A stretch of 51,621 nucleotides of DNA from the NCBI GenBank assembly GCA_022824685.1, contig JAJDZJ010000104.1, positions 1 to 51,621 on the forward strand. The letters run 5' to 3'. Below, piece after piece: positions 8,604 to 17,078 of the stretch. The position numbers and the translations under genes were made by a program. Every line of letters starts with the position of its first letter. The first letter of the stretch is position 1. The stretch is from Caldilineaceae bacterium. Lineage in GTDB: Bacteria > Chloroflexota > Anaerolineae > Caldilineales > Caldilineaceae. The notes below the pieces were generated by a model, which ran no database searches, was not told the origin of the DNA, and was given only the letters and a program-made list of their open reading frames with translations.

Positions 8604-9839
8604 CTAGGAGATCAGTCCTTTGGCGCGGAACGCTGTCGCGAGGCGGCGAATGCCTTCTTTGATTTCAGCGGCCTGGTTGTAACCGAAGCAGAGCCGGGCG
8701 CAGTTGGCGCCGGAAACGCCGTCGGGCGCGAAATTTGGACCGGGGAGATAGCCGACGTCGTACTCTTCGAGAATGTCATCGCGCACTGCGGCCAGGTCGA
8801 CGTGTTCGGGGAGCTGCAGCCAGATGAAGAGCCCGCCGTCCGGCCGGCTCCAAGTGGCGCCGCTGCCGCTGAAGTGCTCGTCGAGCGCAGCCAGAATGGC
8901 GTCGCGGCGTTCTTTCTGAATATCGTTAATTTCCTCGATGTGGCTGTAGAGATGGGTGGTGGAGAAGCGATGCACAGCCCAAGAGGCGAAGGTGTTCACG
9001 GAACCGCCGCTCTTTGCGCCGATCGCGTGTTCGAGAAAGGGCCGGGGCCCGGTCAGATAGCCGAGGCGCATACCGGGCGCGATGATCTTGGAGAAGGATG
9101 CGACGTAGAGGACGCGGCCGGTGTCGTCGAGAGAATGGAGTGACGTAACGTCGGAGCCATCGTATCGCAGATCCACATAGCAGTCATCTTCGAGGATGGG
9201 CACGTCATACTGCTGGGAGAGGGCCACCAGCGCTTTGCGACGGGCCAGGGTCATGGTCCAGCCCTGGGGATTCTGGAAGGTGGGCACGGTGTAGATCATC
9301 TTGGGGCGTTTGCCCTCGGCGCTGGCGGCGCGGATGGCCTCTTCGATGGCGTCCGGAATCATGCCCTCTTCGTCGGTGGCGACGCCGCGCAGGTCGGCGC
9401 GGAAACGGCGCAGGGTATTGAGCGTGCCGGCGTAGACGAAATCTTCGGTCAGGACGACATCGCCGGGATCGAGGAGAGTTTCGGCGACCATGTGGATGGG
9501 CTGGCTGGAGCCGTCGGCGAGGATGATGTCGTCGGCGGTCACGTTGATCGCTCTGTCGCGTTGCAGCTTGGCCGCCACGAACTCTCGCAGAGGTGTGTAG
9601 CCCTGGGGATTGGCATAGAGTGAGAGATCGCCGCCCTCTTCATCCATCGCCTGTTTGAGGCCGTCGAGAAGGCCCGCCAGGGGCAGAGAGCCGGGATCCG
9701 GATAGGCGACGGCAAAGTCGTAACGGCCGCGTTTTCCACGACCCAAGCCCTTGGGCTCCGCCGCGTTGCGGGCATATATGCCGGCCCAGGTGAACTGCTC
9801 TGCGGGGTCGCTGTTTGGGCGCTGGCTGGTGGTTGACAT
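8604..9839 (-). CDS. PLP-dependent aminotransferase class I/II (2-aminoadipate/MocR-core type)
   Basis: The 411-residue protein, counted from ATG 9839, shows a fold-type I aminotransferase of the LysN/Aro8 type. It has NPQGYTPLREFVA (77-89), PTFQNPQG (186-193), EDDCYVDLRY (217-226) with the pyridine-nitrogen Asp, and SFSKIIAPGMRLGY with the Schiff-base Lys at 251. There is no N-terminal winged-helix domain, so it is an enzyme rather than a MocR/GntR regulator. The open frame extends 28 codons further, but GGAGA seven bases before ATG 9839 and the MSTTSQRP start favour the shorter form. The substrate is probably a 2-oxo acid/amino acid pair, not identified. Confidence 0.87.
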   Translation of the reverse strand: MSTTSQRPNSDPAEQFTWAGIYARNAAEPKGLGRGKRGRYDFAVAYPDPGSLPLAGLLDGLKQAMDEEGGDLSLYANPQGYTPLREFVAAKLQRDRAINVTADDIILADGSSQPIHMVAETLLDPGDVVLTEDFVYAGTLNTLRRFRADLRGVATDEEGMIPDAIEEAIRAASAEGKRPKMIYTVPTFQNPQGWTMTLARRKALVALSQQYDVPILEDDCYVDLRYDGSDVTSLHSLDDTGRVLYVASFSKIIAPGMRLGYLTGPRPFLEHAIGAKSGGSVNTFASWAVHRFSTTHLYSHIEEINDIQKERRDAILAALDEHFSGSGATWSRPDGGLFIWLQLPEHVDLAAVRDDILEEYDVGYLPGPNFAPDGVSGANCARLCFGYNQAAEIKEGIRRLATAFRAKGLIS

Positions 9840-9943
9840 GAGCGAATCTCCACTGTTGTGTGTTCGGGAGGTTGATGCGGATTGGAGTATGGAAAGAGTA
9901 CCCGCCAACAGGCAAAAAAGCAATTTCGGGGCCCCGCGCGCAG

Positions 9944-9972
9944 TTGTGTGGGCAGACGGATGCTGCGATAAT
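9944..9972 (+). promoter_or_regulatory. Candidate promoter for the class III aminotransferase gene
   Basis: TTGTGT (9944-9949) and GATAAT (9967-9972) are spaced by 17 bases, giving a predicted start near 9979, just before a heptamer repeat and 75-80 bases before the ATG at 10056. The -35 box is weak (three of six), so this is tentative. Confidence 0.35.
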
Positions 9973-9983
9973 GGCTAACTGCA

Positions 9984-10004
9984 GTGGTCAGTGGTCAGTG
10001 GTCA
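9984..10004 (+). repeat. Three direct copies of GTGGTCA
   Basis: The heptamer GTGGTCA occurs three times head to tail and continues into GTGATTGCGGCG. A related sequence (GTGGTCAGTGG ... CAGTGACTGCGGCG) lies at about 2411-2447 after the protease gene, which points to a dispersed intergenic repeat. It sits in the leader of the downstream gene, where it could also act as an operator. Confidence 0.6.
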
Positions 10005-10055
10005 GTGATTGCGGCGATTCGTTGAAGTGTAACGAGGAGATGAGGAACGGGGCTG

Positions 10056-11345
10056 ATGACGACTTTTGAAGGATCGAGACAGCTGATAGCCGAGGCGTCC
10101 GGTTCTCTGCCCGGCGGCGTGAACAGTAATTATCGGATGGGGATTGCGCCGACGCCGCTGGTCTTTGAGCGGGGTGATGGGCCATTCCTGTACGATGCGG
10201 ACGGCAACCGGCTGATCGACTATTACCTGGGTATGGGCCCGATGATCCTGGGGCACAACCCGGCGCCGGTGCTGGAGGCGGCGCAGGAAGAGCTGCGTTC
10301 AGGCATCCTGTATGCGGGGCAGAGCCGGATCGAGCAGGAGGCGGCGAGACGGGTCTGTGAAATGGTTCCCTGCGCGGAACTGGTGCGCTTCAGCTGCGCG
10401 GGCAGTGAAGTTGTGCAGGCGGTGATCCGGCTGGCGCGGGCGGCGACGCAGCGCTCGGTGATCATCAAGTTCGAGGGGCATTACCACGGTTGGATGGACA
10501 ACATATTGTGGAGCATCGCGCCGACGCCGGAGGAGTACGGCCCTGCGGATGCGCCGCACGCGATACCGGCCAGCGCGGGACAGGACCTGCAGGCCGGATG
10601 GCATACCGAGGTGCTGCCGTGGAACAACCTGGAGGCGCTGGAGAGGCGGCTGGAGCGCGAGGACGTGGCCGGGGTGATCATGGAGCCGGCGATGTGCAAT
10701 ACGAGCACCGTTTTTCCGGCTGACGGATACCTGGAAGGCGTGCGCCGCGCGTGCAGCGAGACCGGCACAGTGCTGATTTTCGACGAGGTGATCACCGGCT
10801 TTCGGGTTGCGCCGGGGGGCGCGCAGGCCCACTTTGGCGTAACGCCGGACCTGGCGACCTTTGGCAAGGCGATCGCGAGCGGCTTTCCGGTCTCCTGCTT
10901 TGCCGGGCGCGCGGAGTTGATGGAACTGTTCGCGAGCGGCGGCGTGATGCACGGCGGCACCTTCAACGGGCATCCGGCGTGCATGGCGGCGCTGGTCGCG
11001 ACGTTGGGGGAACTGGAGAAGCCGGCGACCTTTGCCGCGCTTGACAGACAGGGAACGCGGTTGATGGAGGGCATGCGGGAGGCGTTGGACGCGGCCGACA
11101 TCCAGGCCCGCGTTGAAGGGTTCCCCCAGATCTTCCATGTTGGATTTGGGGTGGAGGCGCCGGTAACGGACTATCGCAGTTCACTGCAGGCGGACAAGGA
11201 GCGTTATGCGCGCTTCACCGAGGCGCTGCACTATCGGGGGGTACGCGCGCTGGAGCGGGGCGCGTGGTTTTTGTCGACGGCGCATACGGCGGATGTGGTC
11301 GACGAGACGGTGGCTGCGGTCGCCGCGGTGGCGCGGGAGGTCTGA
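10056..11345 (+). CDS. Class III PLP aminotransferase, glutamate-1-semialdehyde aminomutase-like
   Basis: The 429-residue protein follows the HemL layout. LPGGVNSNYRMGIAPTPLVF is near the N-terminus. It also has DGNRLIDYYLGMGPMILGH, the cofactor-phosphate loop CAGSEVVQAVIRLAR (114-128), GHYHGWMD, FDEVITGFR (242-250) with the PLP Asp, and Lys271 in TFGKAIASGFP. True GSA aminomutases have NSGTEA in the phosphate loop; here it is SCAGSEV. That, and the absence of haem genes nearby, suggests one of the many HemL-like catabolic transaminases rather than the tetrapyrrole enzyme. It stands alone on the plus strand, divergent from the other aminotransferase gene. Confidence 0.82.
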   Translation: MTTFEGSRQLIAEASGSLPGGVNSNYRMGIAPTPLVFERGDGPFLYDADGNRLIDYYLGMGPMILGHNPAPVLEAAQEELRSGILYAGQSRIEQEAARRVCEMVPCAELVRFSCAGSEVVQAVIRLARAATQRSVIIKFEGHYHGWMDNILWSIAPTPEEYGPADAPHAIPASAGQDLQAGWHTEVLPWNNLEALERRLEREDVAGVIMEPAMCNTSTVFPADGYLEGVRRACSETGTVLIFDEVITGFRVAPGGAQAHFGVTPDLATFGKAIASGFPVSCFAGRAELMELFASGGVMHGGTFNGHPACMAALVATLGELEKPATFAALDRQGTRLMEGMREALDAADIQARVEGFPQIFHVGFGVEAPVTDYRSSLQADKERYARFTEALHYRGVRALERGAWFLSTAHTADVVDETVAAVAAVAREV

Positions 11346-11434
11346 GGCGGCGGCAGGTGGCGGCGGGGAATTCACCGGCTGCAGGCATGTTTGGGATCTC
11401 TTTCGCTTGGCTCTCTTGTGAATCAAACTGATCG

Positions 11435-11491
11435 ATCCGCGAAGTTACGCGAAGGGTCGCGAAGAACACCAGAGGTTTCGCGGATATTTTT
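11435..11491 (+). terminator. Hairpin with T-tract after the aminotransferase gene, containing 10-base repeats
   Basis: ATCCGCGAA (11435-11443) pairs with TTCGCGGAT (11477-11485), followed by ATTTTTC, as in an intrinsic terminator, although the 33-base loop is long. Inside, CGCGAAG recurs at 11438, 11448 and 11458, exactly 10 bases apart, so several alternative stems can form. It lies 90 bases after the stop at 11345. Confidence 0.45.
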
Positions 11492-11571
11492 CTGGTGGCT
11501 GGGCGGCCCTTCATGGGCCACAGCCGCGCTTTTCTCCTGTAAATCGCTGTTCTGACAATCCTCAACGAACC

Positions 11572-12486
11572 CTATTCGTCATCTTTCCAATATAGCTCCT
11601 TGAGGCGGCGAATGTACTCCCTGTCCCGTTTTTCTACGGCTTCGTCGAAGTTGGCGGGGTCCAGGAACCAGGGCTGCGCCTTCATCATCTGTTCGCGGAG
11701 TCTTTCGTTTTGGATGGCGCGGGGATTGCGCGCGTCTTCGGGCCATTTCCAGATTCCTGCCAGGTCGTAGTGCAGGAACGGGCCTTCGTGGGGCATGCGG
11801 AAGCCGAAGGTGGAGACGATTCCCAGCTCGATGTCCTCGGCGCTGGCCATGCCTTCGGCCCACAGCTGGCTGGCCTCCCGGGCCATCGCGTGCTGAATCC
11901 GGTTGATAAGGTATCCTGATTTCTCCCCGCGCACACGGATGGGGATTTTGCGGGCACTGCTCAACAGCTCGCAGGTGAGCTCGAAGGTCTCGTCGGTGGC
12001 GCCGGGCCCTTTGGCGACTTCCACGCCGGGGACGATGTGCGGCGGGGCGAAGTAGTGGGTGAGGACCAGCTTGTCCTGTCGGCGGGCGTGCATGCCGATG
12101 TCGCTGAGCACGAGGCGCGAGGTGTTGGTGGCGATGATGGTGTGGGGCGGGCAGAGTTCGTCGAGCTTTTTGAACAGGGCCTGTTTGTCGGGCAGCCGTT
12201 CGACAATGACCTCGGTGATGTAATCACTCTGTCCCGCCAGCTGCCCCAGGTCGGTCGTGGTGGTGATGCGGGCGAGCGTCTCGTCGGCGCGGTCCTCGGT
12301 GATCAACCCGCCCTCGACGAAGAGCTTCAGGGCATGGGCGATGTTGGCATCGGTCCCGGAGAGAACTTCGTCATTGAGATCACAAATGATGGTCGGATAT
12401 CCCCACAGTGCGAAGTTGATGGCGATGCCGAATCCCATGGTGCCGCCGCCGACGACGCCGACGGTCTTGATGTCGGATAGCTGCAT
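11572..12486 (-). CDS. 3-hydroxyacyl-CoA dehydrogenase family protein
   Basis: This 304-residue NAD-dependent dehydrogenase has a Rossmann start, TVGVVGGGTMGFGIA (8-22). It carries the catalytic signature NTSRLVLSDI near 121-130 and THYFAPPHIVPGVEV (143-157), where His144 and Glu156 correspond to the family's His/Glu pair. KSGYLINRIQHAMAREA opens the helical C-terminal dimer domain. Such enzymes oxidise 3-hydroxyacyl-CoA in beta-oxidation, but the stand-alone short form also includes L-gulonate and carnitine dehydrogenases. The upstream glycosidase/Gfo-Idh genes make a sugar-acid substrate possible. It is the last gene of a minus-strand run, 67 bases behind the DinB gene. Confidence 0.85.
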   Translation of the reverse strand: MQLSDIKTVGVVGGGTMGFGIAINFALWGYPTIICDLNDEVLSGTDANIAHALKLFVEGGLITEDRADETLARITTTTDLGQLAGQSDYITEVIVERLPDKQALFKKLDELCPPHTIIATNTSRLVLSDIGMHARRQDKLVLTHYFAPPHIVPGVEVAKGPGATDETFELTCELLSSARKIPIRVRGEKSGYLINRIQHAMAREASQLWAEGMASAEDIELGIVSTFGFRMPHEGPFLHYDLAGIWKWPEDARNPRAIQNERLREQMMKAQPWFLDPANFDEAVEKRDREYIRRLKELYWKDDE

Positions 12487-12553
12487 GGTTTTTGACTCCA
12501 GTTTTCAGCGGTCAGCGGTTGGCTGGGCTTCACCGGTCAACGCCAACTGATGG

Positions 12554-13033
12554 CTAGTTCTTGCCGTTTGCGATCGCCAGTTCGTACAGCGGCTCAAGCT
12601 GCCCCACGTGATAGGCCTCGTGGAAGACCAGATAGAAGTGCAGCCGCTGATCGACGGTGACACCCCGCTCCTCATCATACACTTCATCCAGACGAGATTC
12701 CGGCATCTTTTCGAGCGCGGCGACGACCTTGTCGGACAGATCATCGAGACGCGCCAGAATGGTTTCGAGGGGGATGGCTTTGTCGGGGTCGGTCAACGGT
12801 TCGGAGCCGCCGCCGTAGATGGCGAACTCGTACTCGTCGGGTTGGGTGACGCCGTCGATCACGCCGAGGTACTGCTCCCGATAGACCATGATATGGCCGA
12901 GGATCCAGTTCATGCAGTTGGCGGGGATGGGCAGCTGCAACATGCTGTCGGCATGGGTCAGGCCCTCGGTCTTCTGTTTGATCACGTTATTGGCGGTTCC
13001 GAGCATGTTGACATACAGGGATGGGGAATGCAC
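12554..13033 (-). CDS. DinB superfamily protein (copy 2)
   Basis: The 159-residue four-helix protein has the DinB metal site: His47 in NWILGHIMVYR and His138 and His142 in FHEAYHVGQ. DinB/YfiT-like proteins are metal-dependent enzymes, such as thiol-S-transferases, or of unknown role. The DNA-damage name is historical. The start is GTG 13033: AAAGGAG lies six bases upstream of it, while the longer frame from TTG 13039 would abut that site, and the copy-1 protein begins at the matching residue. It follows a GH32 gene by 73 bases and is paralogous to the gene at 14864-15346. Confidence 0.85.
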   Translation of the reverse strand: MHSPSLYVNMLGTANNVIKQKTEGLTHADSMLQLPIPANCMNWILGHIMVYREQYLGVIDGVTQPDEYEFAIYGGGSEPLTDPDKAIPLETILARLDDLSDKVVAALEKMPESRLDEVYDEERGVTVDQRLHFYLVFHEAYHVGQLEPLYELAIANGKN

Positions 13034-13106
13034 AAGCAACTCCTTTCAAAATAGGGTCTGATAGGGATACGGCAGTGGCCGCAAGTCTCTGGCTGCTGAC
13101 AACTTG

Positions 13107-14786
13107 TCATTCATAGATATTTTTCATCTGCCACGCTTCGAGCGAAACGACGCGGGCGTCCTGTCCTTGTGAGCGCAGCGAGACGCCGACGCTGTCCTCG
13201 CGTTCGGGGTAGACGCGCATGGCTACACATTGCTTGCCGTTGACGAACACTTCGACAACGCTACGGTCTACGAATACTCTGAGTCGGAGCGGCTCGTCTC
13301 TTTCGAGGAATACGGGGCCGGTCTCCGGCGCGCGCGAGCGGACGTCGGGAGAGAGGGAGGCGTAGGCGGAGTCGATGGAGATGAGGCTGTAGGTGGCCTC
13401 GGACAGCTTTTCCCGCTGCTCGGGGGTGAGGAGACTGTTGCTGAAGAATCCGGGGCCCGCGCCTTCGTTGGCGGCGACCAGCATGTCATGCCGCCAATTG
13501 TCGAACAGCTCCCAGTTGCGGAAGCCGCGCTCGCGGTAAAAGGCGATGCGGGTGTATTCCTCTTTGCCGGGGGAACGCAGCACGTTCAACTCGACCAGCG
13601 GGGCGTCGTTGGTCTCGATCTCGGCCATCAGCTCGATGGCGTTGCCCCTGATGCTTCCCAGAACGATCTCCTGGTTTGCAGGCAGGTCCATATTGGTGAT
13701 CTGCCGGTGCTCGCTCCGCAGGGATTCGACATCTCCGGCGGATTCGACCAGCAGCGTGTCGCGGCCAATTTTGTCGGCGCCTTGCAACGTCAGGCGCCGC
13801 GGCAGCGTCATGATCTGGTTCCAGCCCTCGGTCGGCTTGGCCGGGTTCATGTTGAAGATGACGTAGACGCCGCCTTTGCCGTCCGGCGTGGCTGAGGGGG
13901 CGTGGACGCCGCCGGGGCCGGAAGCGCCGAAGTTGAAGTCGTGCTGTGAGGTGACGACGAACTTGTCACGTTCGGTGTCGTAGTCTCCGAGCAGGGCCTG
14001 GCCACCGCTCATGTGGCTGTAAAAGAGGAGGATATGGCGGTCGCCGATGGGCCAGAAGTAGGGGCAGGCGCCGTCGTCGCCGATGAGCGTGAAGCGGTCG
14101 TCTTCTACAAAGGGGTGCATATAGTCCCAATCGACCAGGTTGGGTGAGCGAAACAGGAAGTTGGCGCGTGTGCGCTTGCCGGAGGCTGCGTGGGGCAGCG
14201 TGCCGCCGGACAGGGCGTAGTAGTGGTCCCCTTTCTTCCAGATGCAGGGGTCGAAGACCCGGTAGGGCAGGGGTGAGCCGTCCGCGCTGGCGATGGGTAT
14301 GACGGGCGCGCCGGTGAGTTTCTCCCAGTTGAGCAGCAGCGGATCGTGTGAGACGGCGACCATGTTGCCCACCTTGGTGCCGTGGTAGATGGCGATCACG
14401 CGGTCCTCTTCGACCAGCGTCGCGCCCGAATAGCAGCATTCCTCGGGGTTGGGATAGATGGCATAGGGAAGATCGCGCCAGTGGATGAGGTTGTCGCTGA
14501 CGGCGTGGCCCCAGTGCTGGCGCGGGTCTTCGGGCGGGTAGGCCTGGTAGAAGAGATGCCAGCGGTCCTGCCAGAAGCAGAGTCCGTTGGGGTCGTTGAG
14601 CGTGTTTTCCGGGTTGACGTAGTGGTAGACGGGCCGGTGGGGGTCGCCCTCGTAGCGTTCGCGATAGGCGAGCAGCCGCTGCATCAGTGAATTGGTTTTC
14701 CGAGCGGCTTCCTGTTCCGCCAAGGTTTCGGGGAATTGAAATTGGGGCACAAGGGAGGTGTTATCGGTTCTCTCTGCAGCGCTCAC
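13107..14786 (-). CDS. GH32-family glycoside hydrolase (copy 2)
   Basis: The 559-residue protein has the five-bladed propeller signature NDPNG at 64-68, with Asp65 as nucleophile, in HYVNPENTLNDPNGLCFWQ. YSGATLV (119-125) and VFDPCIW (177-183), the equivalent of the RDP block, follow. The usual acid/base motif E-C-P reads G-A-C-P at 239-242, so the Glu is absent; Asp237-Asp238 lie two to three residues before Ala240. The C-terminal third (LRLRVFVDRSVVEVFVNGKQ) is the typical GH32 beta-sandwich. Family members cleave fructosyl bonds in sucrose, inulin or levan. No signal peptide is present, so it would act in the cytoplasm. It is the last-but-two gene of the operon. Confidence 0.88.
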   Translation of the reverse strand: MSAAERTDNTSLVPQFQFPETLAEQEAARKTNSLMQRLLAYRERYEGDPHRPVYHYVNPENTLNDPNGLCFWQDRWHLFYQAYPPEDPRQHWGHAVSDNLIHWRDLPYAIYPNPEECCYSGATLVEEDRVIAIYHGTKVGNMVAVSHDPLLLNWEKLTGAPVIPIASADGSPLPYRVFDPCIWKKGDHYYALSGGTLPHAASGKRTRANFLFRSPNLVDWDYMHPFVEDDRFTLIGDDGACPYFWPIGDRHILLFYSHMSGGQALLGDYDTERDKFVVTSQHDFNFGASGPGGVHAPSATPDGKGGVYVIFNMNPAKPTEGWNQIMTLPRRLTLQGADKIGRDTLLVESAGDVESLRSEHRQITNMDLPANQEIVLGSIRGNAIELMAEIETNDAPLVELNVLRSPGKEEYTRIAFYRERGFRNWELFDNWRHDMLVAANEGAGPGFFSNSLLTPEQREKLSEATYSLISIDSAYASLSPDVRSRAPETGPVFLERDEPLRLRVFVDRSVVEVFVNGKQCVAMRVYPEREDSVGVSLRSQGQDARVVSLEAWQMKNIYE

Positions 14787-14863
14787 GGATGTCGTTTCCC
14801 CTTTCCCCGGATGGGTGCCCGTGATCCGGGTCTCCTGATGCAGTCCCTGTCAACGGCAAATGA

Positions 14864-15346
14864 TCACTGACCAGAACGATTCGCTGTCGCCAGCTCGTAC
14901 AGCGGCTCGAGTTGCCCCCCGTGATAGGCTTCGTGATAGACCAGCATGAAGTGCAGCCGCTGACCAACGGTGACACCGCGCTCCTCATCCAGGATCTCAT
15001 CCAAGCGGGCTTCGGGCATCTCTTCGAGCGCGGCGGCGATCTGCTCGGACAGGGTTTCGAGACGCGCCAGCAGGGTTTCGAGGGGGATGGCTTTGTCGGA
15101 GTCGGTCATCGGTTCGGAGCCGAAGCCGTAGAGCGCGACCTCATCCTCGTCGGGTTCGCTGACCCCGTCGATCAGGCCCAGGCATTGCATGCGGTAGACC
15201 ATGAGATGGCCGAGGATCCAGTTCATGCAGTTGCCGGGGAAGGGCAGCTGCAACATGCTGTCGTCGTGGGTCAGGCCCTCGGTCTTCTCCTTGATAACGT
15301 AGTTGCTCGTTCCCAGGATGTTGTTATAAAGGGTCGGCATGTGCAT
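14864..15346 (-). CDS. DinB superfamily protein (copy 1)
   Basis: The 160-residue protein has DinB metal ligands at His47 (NWILGHLMVYR), His138 and His142 (YHEAYHGGQ). It aligns end to end with the protein at 12554-13033. ATG 15346 has AAAGG upstream at good spacing. The gene lies 52 bases after one GH32 gene and 77 bases before the next, in the middle of a tandemly duplicated pair. The repeated linkage to GH32 hints at a shared role, for example acting on the released sugar or its derivative, but nothing in the sequence proves this. Confidence 0.85.
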   Translation of the reverse strand: MHMPTLYNNILGTSNYVIKEKTEGLTHDDSMLQLPFPGNCMNWILGHLMVYRMQCLGLIDGVSEPDEDEVALYGFGSEPMTDSDKAIPLETLLARLETLSEQIAAALEEMPEARLDEILDEERGVTVGQRLHFMLVYHEAYHGGQLEPLYELATANRSGQ

Positions 15347-15398
15347 AGATTGCGCCTTTCAGAGAAAAGTGAGGCCGTCGCAACTGGACGGCCGCAGG

Positions 15399-17003
15399 TT
15401 ACGAATAGATATTTTCCATCTGCCACGCCTCGAGCGAAACGACGCGGGCATCCTGCCCTTGCGAGCGCAGCGAAACGCCCAGGCTGTCCTCGCGCTCGGG
15501 GTAGACGCGCAGGGCCGCGCACTGCTTGCCGTTGACGAAGACCTCGACGACGCTTTTGTCGACGAAGATCCTGAGGCGCAGTGGTTCATCCCTTTCGAGG
15601 AAAACCGGCGCTGTCTCTGGCGCCCGCGAACGGACGTCGGGCGCGAGGGAGGAGTAGGAGGAGTCGATGGAGATCAGGCTGTCTGTGGCGGCGGCCAGCT
15701 TGTCGCGCTGCCAGCCGGTGTACCGCTCCCAGTTGCGGAAGCCGCGTTCGCGGTAGAAGGCGATGCGGGTGAACTCCTCTTTGCCGGGGGACCGCAGAAC
15801 ATTCAGTTCGACAAGCGGCGCTTCGTTGGTCTCGATCTCCGCCATCAGCTCGATCGCGTTGCCCCTGATGCTTCCCAGGACGATCTCCTGGTTGGCCGGC
15901 AGGACCATATCGGTGATCTGCCGGTGCTCCCGCCGCAAGGACTCAACATCGCCAGCCGGTTCAACCCTGAGGGCATCGCGGCCGATCTTGTCGGTCCCCT
16001 GGAGCGTCAGGCGTCGGGGGAGCGTCATGATCTGGTTCCAGCCTTCGGTCGGCTTGGCCGGGTTCATGTTGAAGATGACGTAGACGCCGCCTTTGCCGTC
16101 CGGCGTGGCTGAGGGGGCGTGGACGCCGCCGGGGCCGTAGGGACCGAAGTTGAATTCATGGTGCGAGGTGACGACGAACTTGTCGCGTTCGGTGTCGTAA
16201 TCGCCCAGCAGGGCCTGTCCGCCGCTCATGTGGCTGAAAAAGAGGAGGATGTGGCGGTCGCCGATTGGCCAGAAATAGGGGCAGGCGCCGTCATCGCCGA
16301 TGCGCGTGAAGCGGTCGTCTTCCACAAACGGATGCAGATAGTCCCAATCGACCAGGTTGGGCGAGCGGAAAAGGAAGTTGGCGCGTGTACGCCTGCCGGA
16401 GGCTGCGTGGGGCAGCGTGCCGCCGGACAGGGCGTAGTAGTGGTCGCCCTTCTTCCAGATGCAGGGGTCAAAGACGCGATAGGGCAGGGGCGAGCCGTCC
16501 GCGCTGGCGATGGGGATGACCGGCGCGCCGGTGAGCTTCTCCCAGTTGAGCAGCAGCGGATCGTGCGAGACGGCGACCATGTTGCCCACCTTGGTACCGT
16601 GATAGATGGCGATCACGCGGTCCTCTTCGACCAGGGTCGCGCCGGAAAAGCAGCACTCTTCCGGGTTGGGATAGATGGCATAGGGCAGATCGCGCCAGTG
16701 GATCAGGTCGTCGCTGACGGCGTGGCCCCAGTGCTGGCGGGGGTCTTCGGGCGGGTAAGCCTGGTAGAAGAGATGCCAGCGGTCCTGCCAGAAACAGAGA
16801 CCGTTGGGATCGTTGAGCGTGTTTTCCGGGTTGACGTAGTGGTAGATGGGCCGGTGGGGGTCGCCCTCGTAACGCTGGCGATAGGCGAGCAGACGCTGCA
16901 TCAGTGAGTTGGTCGACAGTACGGCTTCCTGTTCCGCCAGGGTTTCGGGAAATTGAAATTGGGGCACGAGGGAGGTGTAATCGGTTTGTTCTACAGCGCT
17001 CAT
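15399..17003 (-). CDS. GH32-family glycoside hydrolase (copy 1)
   Basis: This 534-residue paralogue of the protein at 13107-14786 has NDPNG at 64-68 and the same VFDPCIW block. Its G-A-C-P again replaces the canonical E-C-P acid/base motif. Compared with copy 2 it lacks 25 residues in the segment after FRNWE (copy 2 has an extra stretch containing GFFSNSLLTPEQREK), which lies near the start of the C-terminal sandwich region. It has no signal peptide. It follows the Gfo/Idh/MocA gene by 75 bases and is probably read from the promoter at 18235-18264. The predicted substrate class is fructan or sucrose-type sugar, with altered or non-classical catalysis. Confidence 0.88.
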   Translation of the reverse strand: MSAVEQTDYTSLVPQFQFPETLAEQEAVLSTNSLMQRLLAYRQRYEGDPHRPIYHYVNPENTLNDPNGLCFWQDRWHLFYQAYPPEDPRQHWGHAVSDDLIHWRDLPYAIYPNPEECCFSGATLVEEDRVIAIYHGTKVGNMVAVSHDPLLLNWEKLTGAPVIPIASADGSPLPYRVFDPCIWKKGDHYYALSGGTLPHAASGRRTRANFLFRSPNLVDWDYLHPFVEDDRFTRIGDDGACPYFWPIGDRHILLFFSHMSGGQALLGDYDTERDKFVVTSHHEFNFGPYGPGGVHAPSATPDGKGGVYVIFNMNPAKPTEGWNQIMTLPRRLTLQGTDKIGRDALRVEPAGDVESLRREHRQITDMVLPANQEIVLGSIRGNAIELMAEIETNEAPLVELNVLRSPGKEEFTRIAFYRERGFRNWERYTGWQRDKLAAATDSLISIDSSYSSLAPDVRSRAPETAPVFLERDEPLRLRIFVDKSVVEVFVNGKQCAALRVYPEREDSLGVSLRSQGQDARVVSLEAWQMENIYS

Positions 17004-17078
17004 GGCTGTTGTTATCCTTTCGCGGCTGGCAGCTTGTCGTTGGCGGTACGTCGCGCCATGCAGCTTTGCGACGACTGC

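Larger units (their letters stand above)
12554..17003 (-). repeat. Tandem duplication of a GH32-DinB gene pair
   Basis: Two consecutive units, 14864-17003 and 12554-14786, each encode a GH32 protein followed on the minus strand by a DinB-fold protein. The GH32 proteins are nearly identical over the first 270 residues and differ mainly by a 25-residue gap near residue 430. The DinB pair is more diverged but collinear. The same spacing and order show duplication of the whole pair, not independent insertions. Confidence 0.9.
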
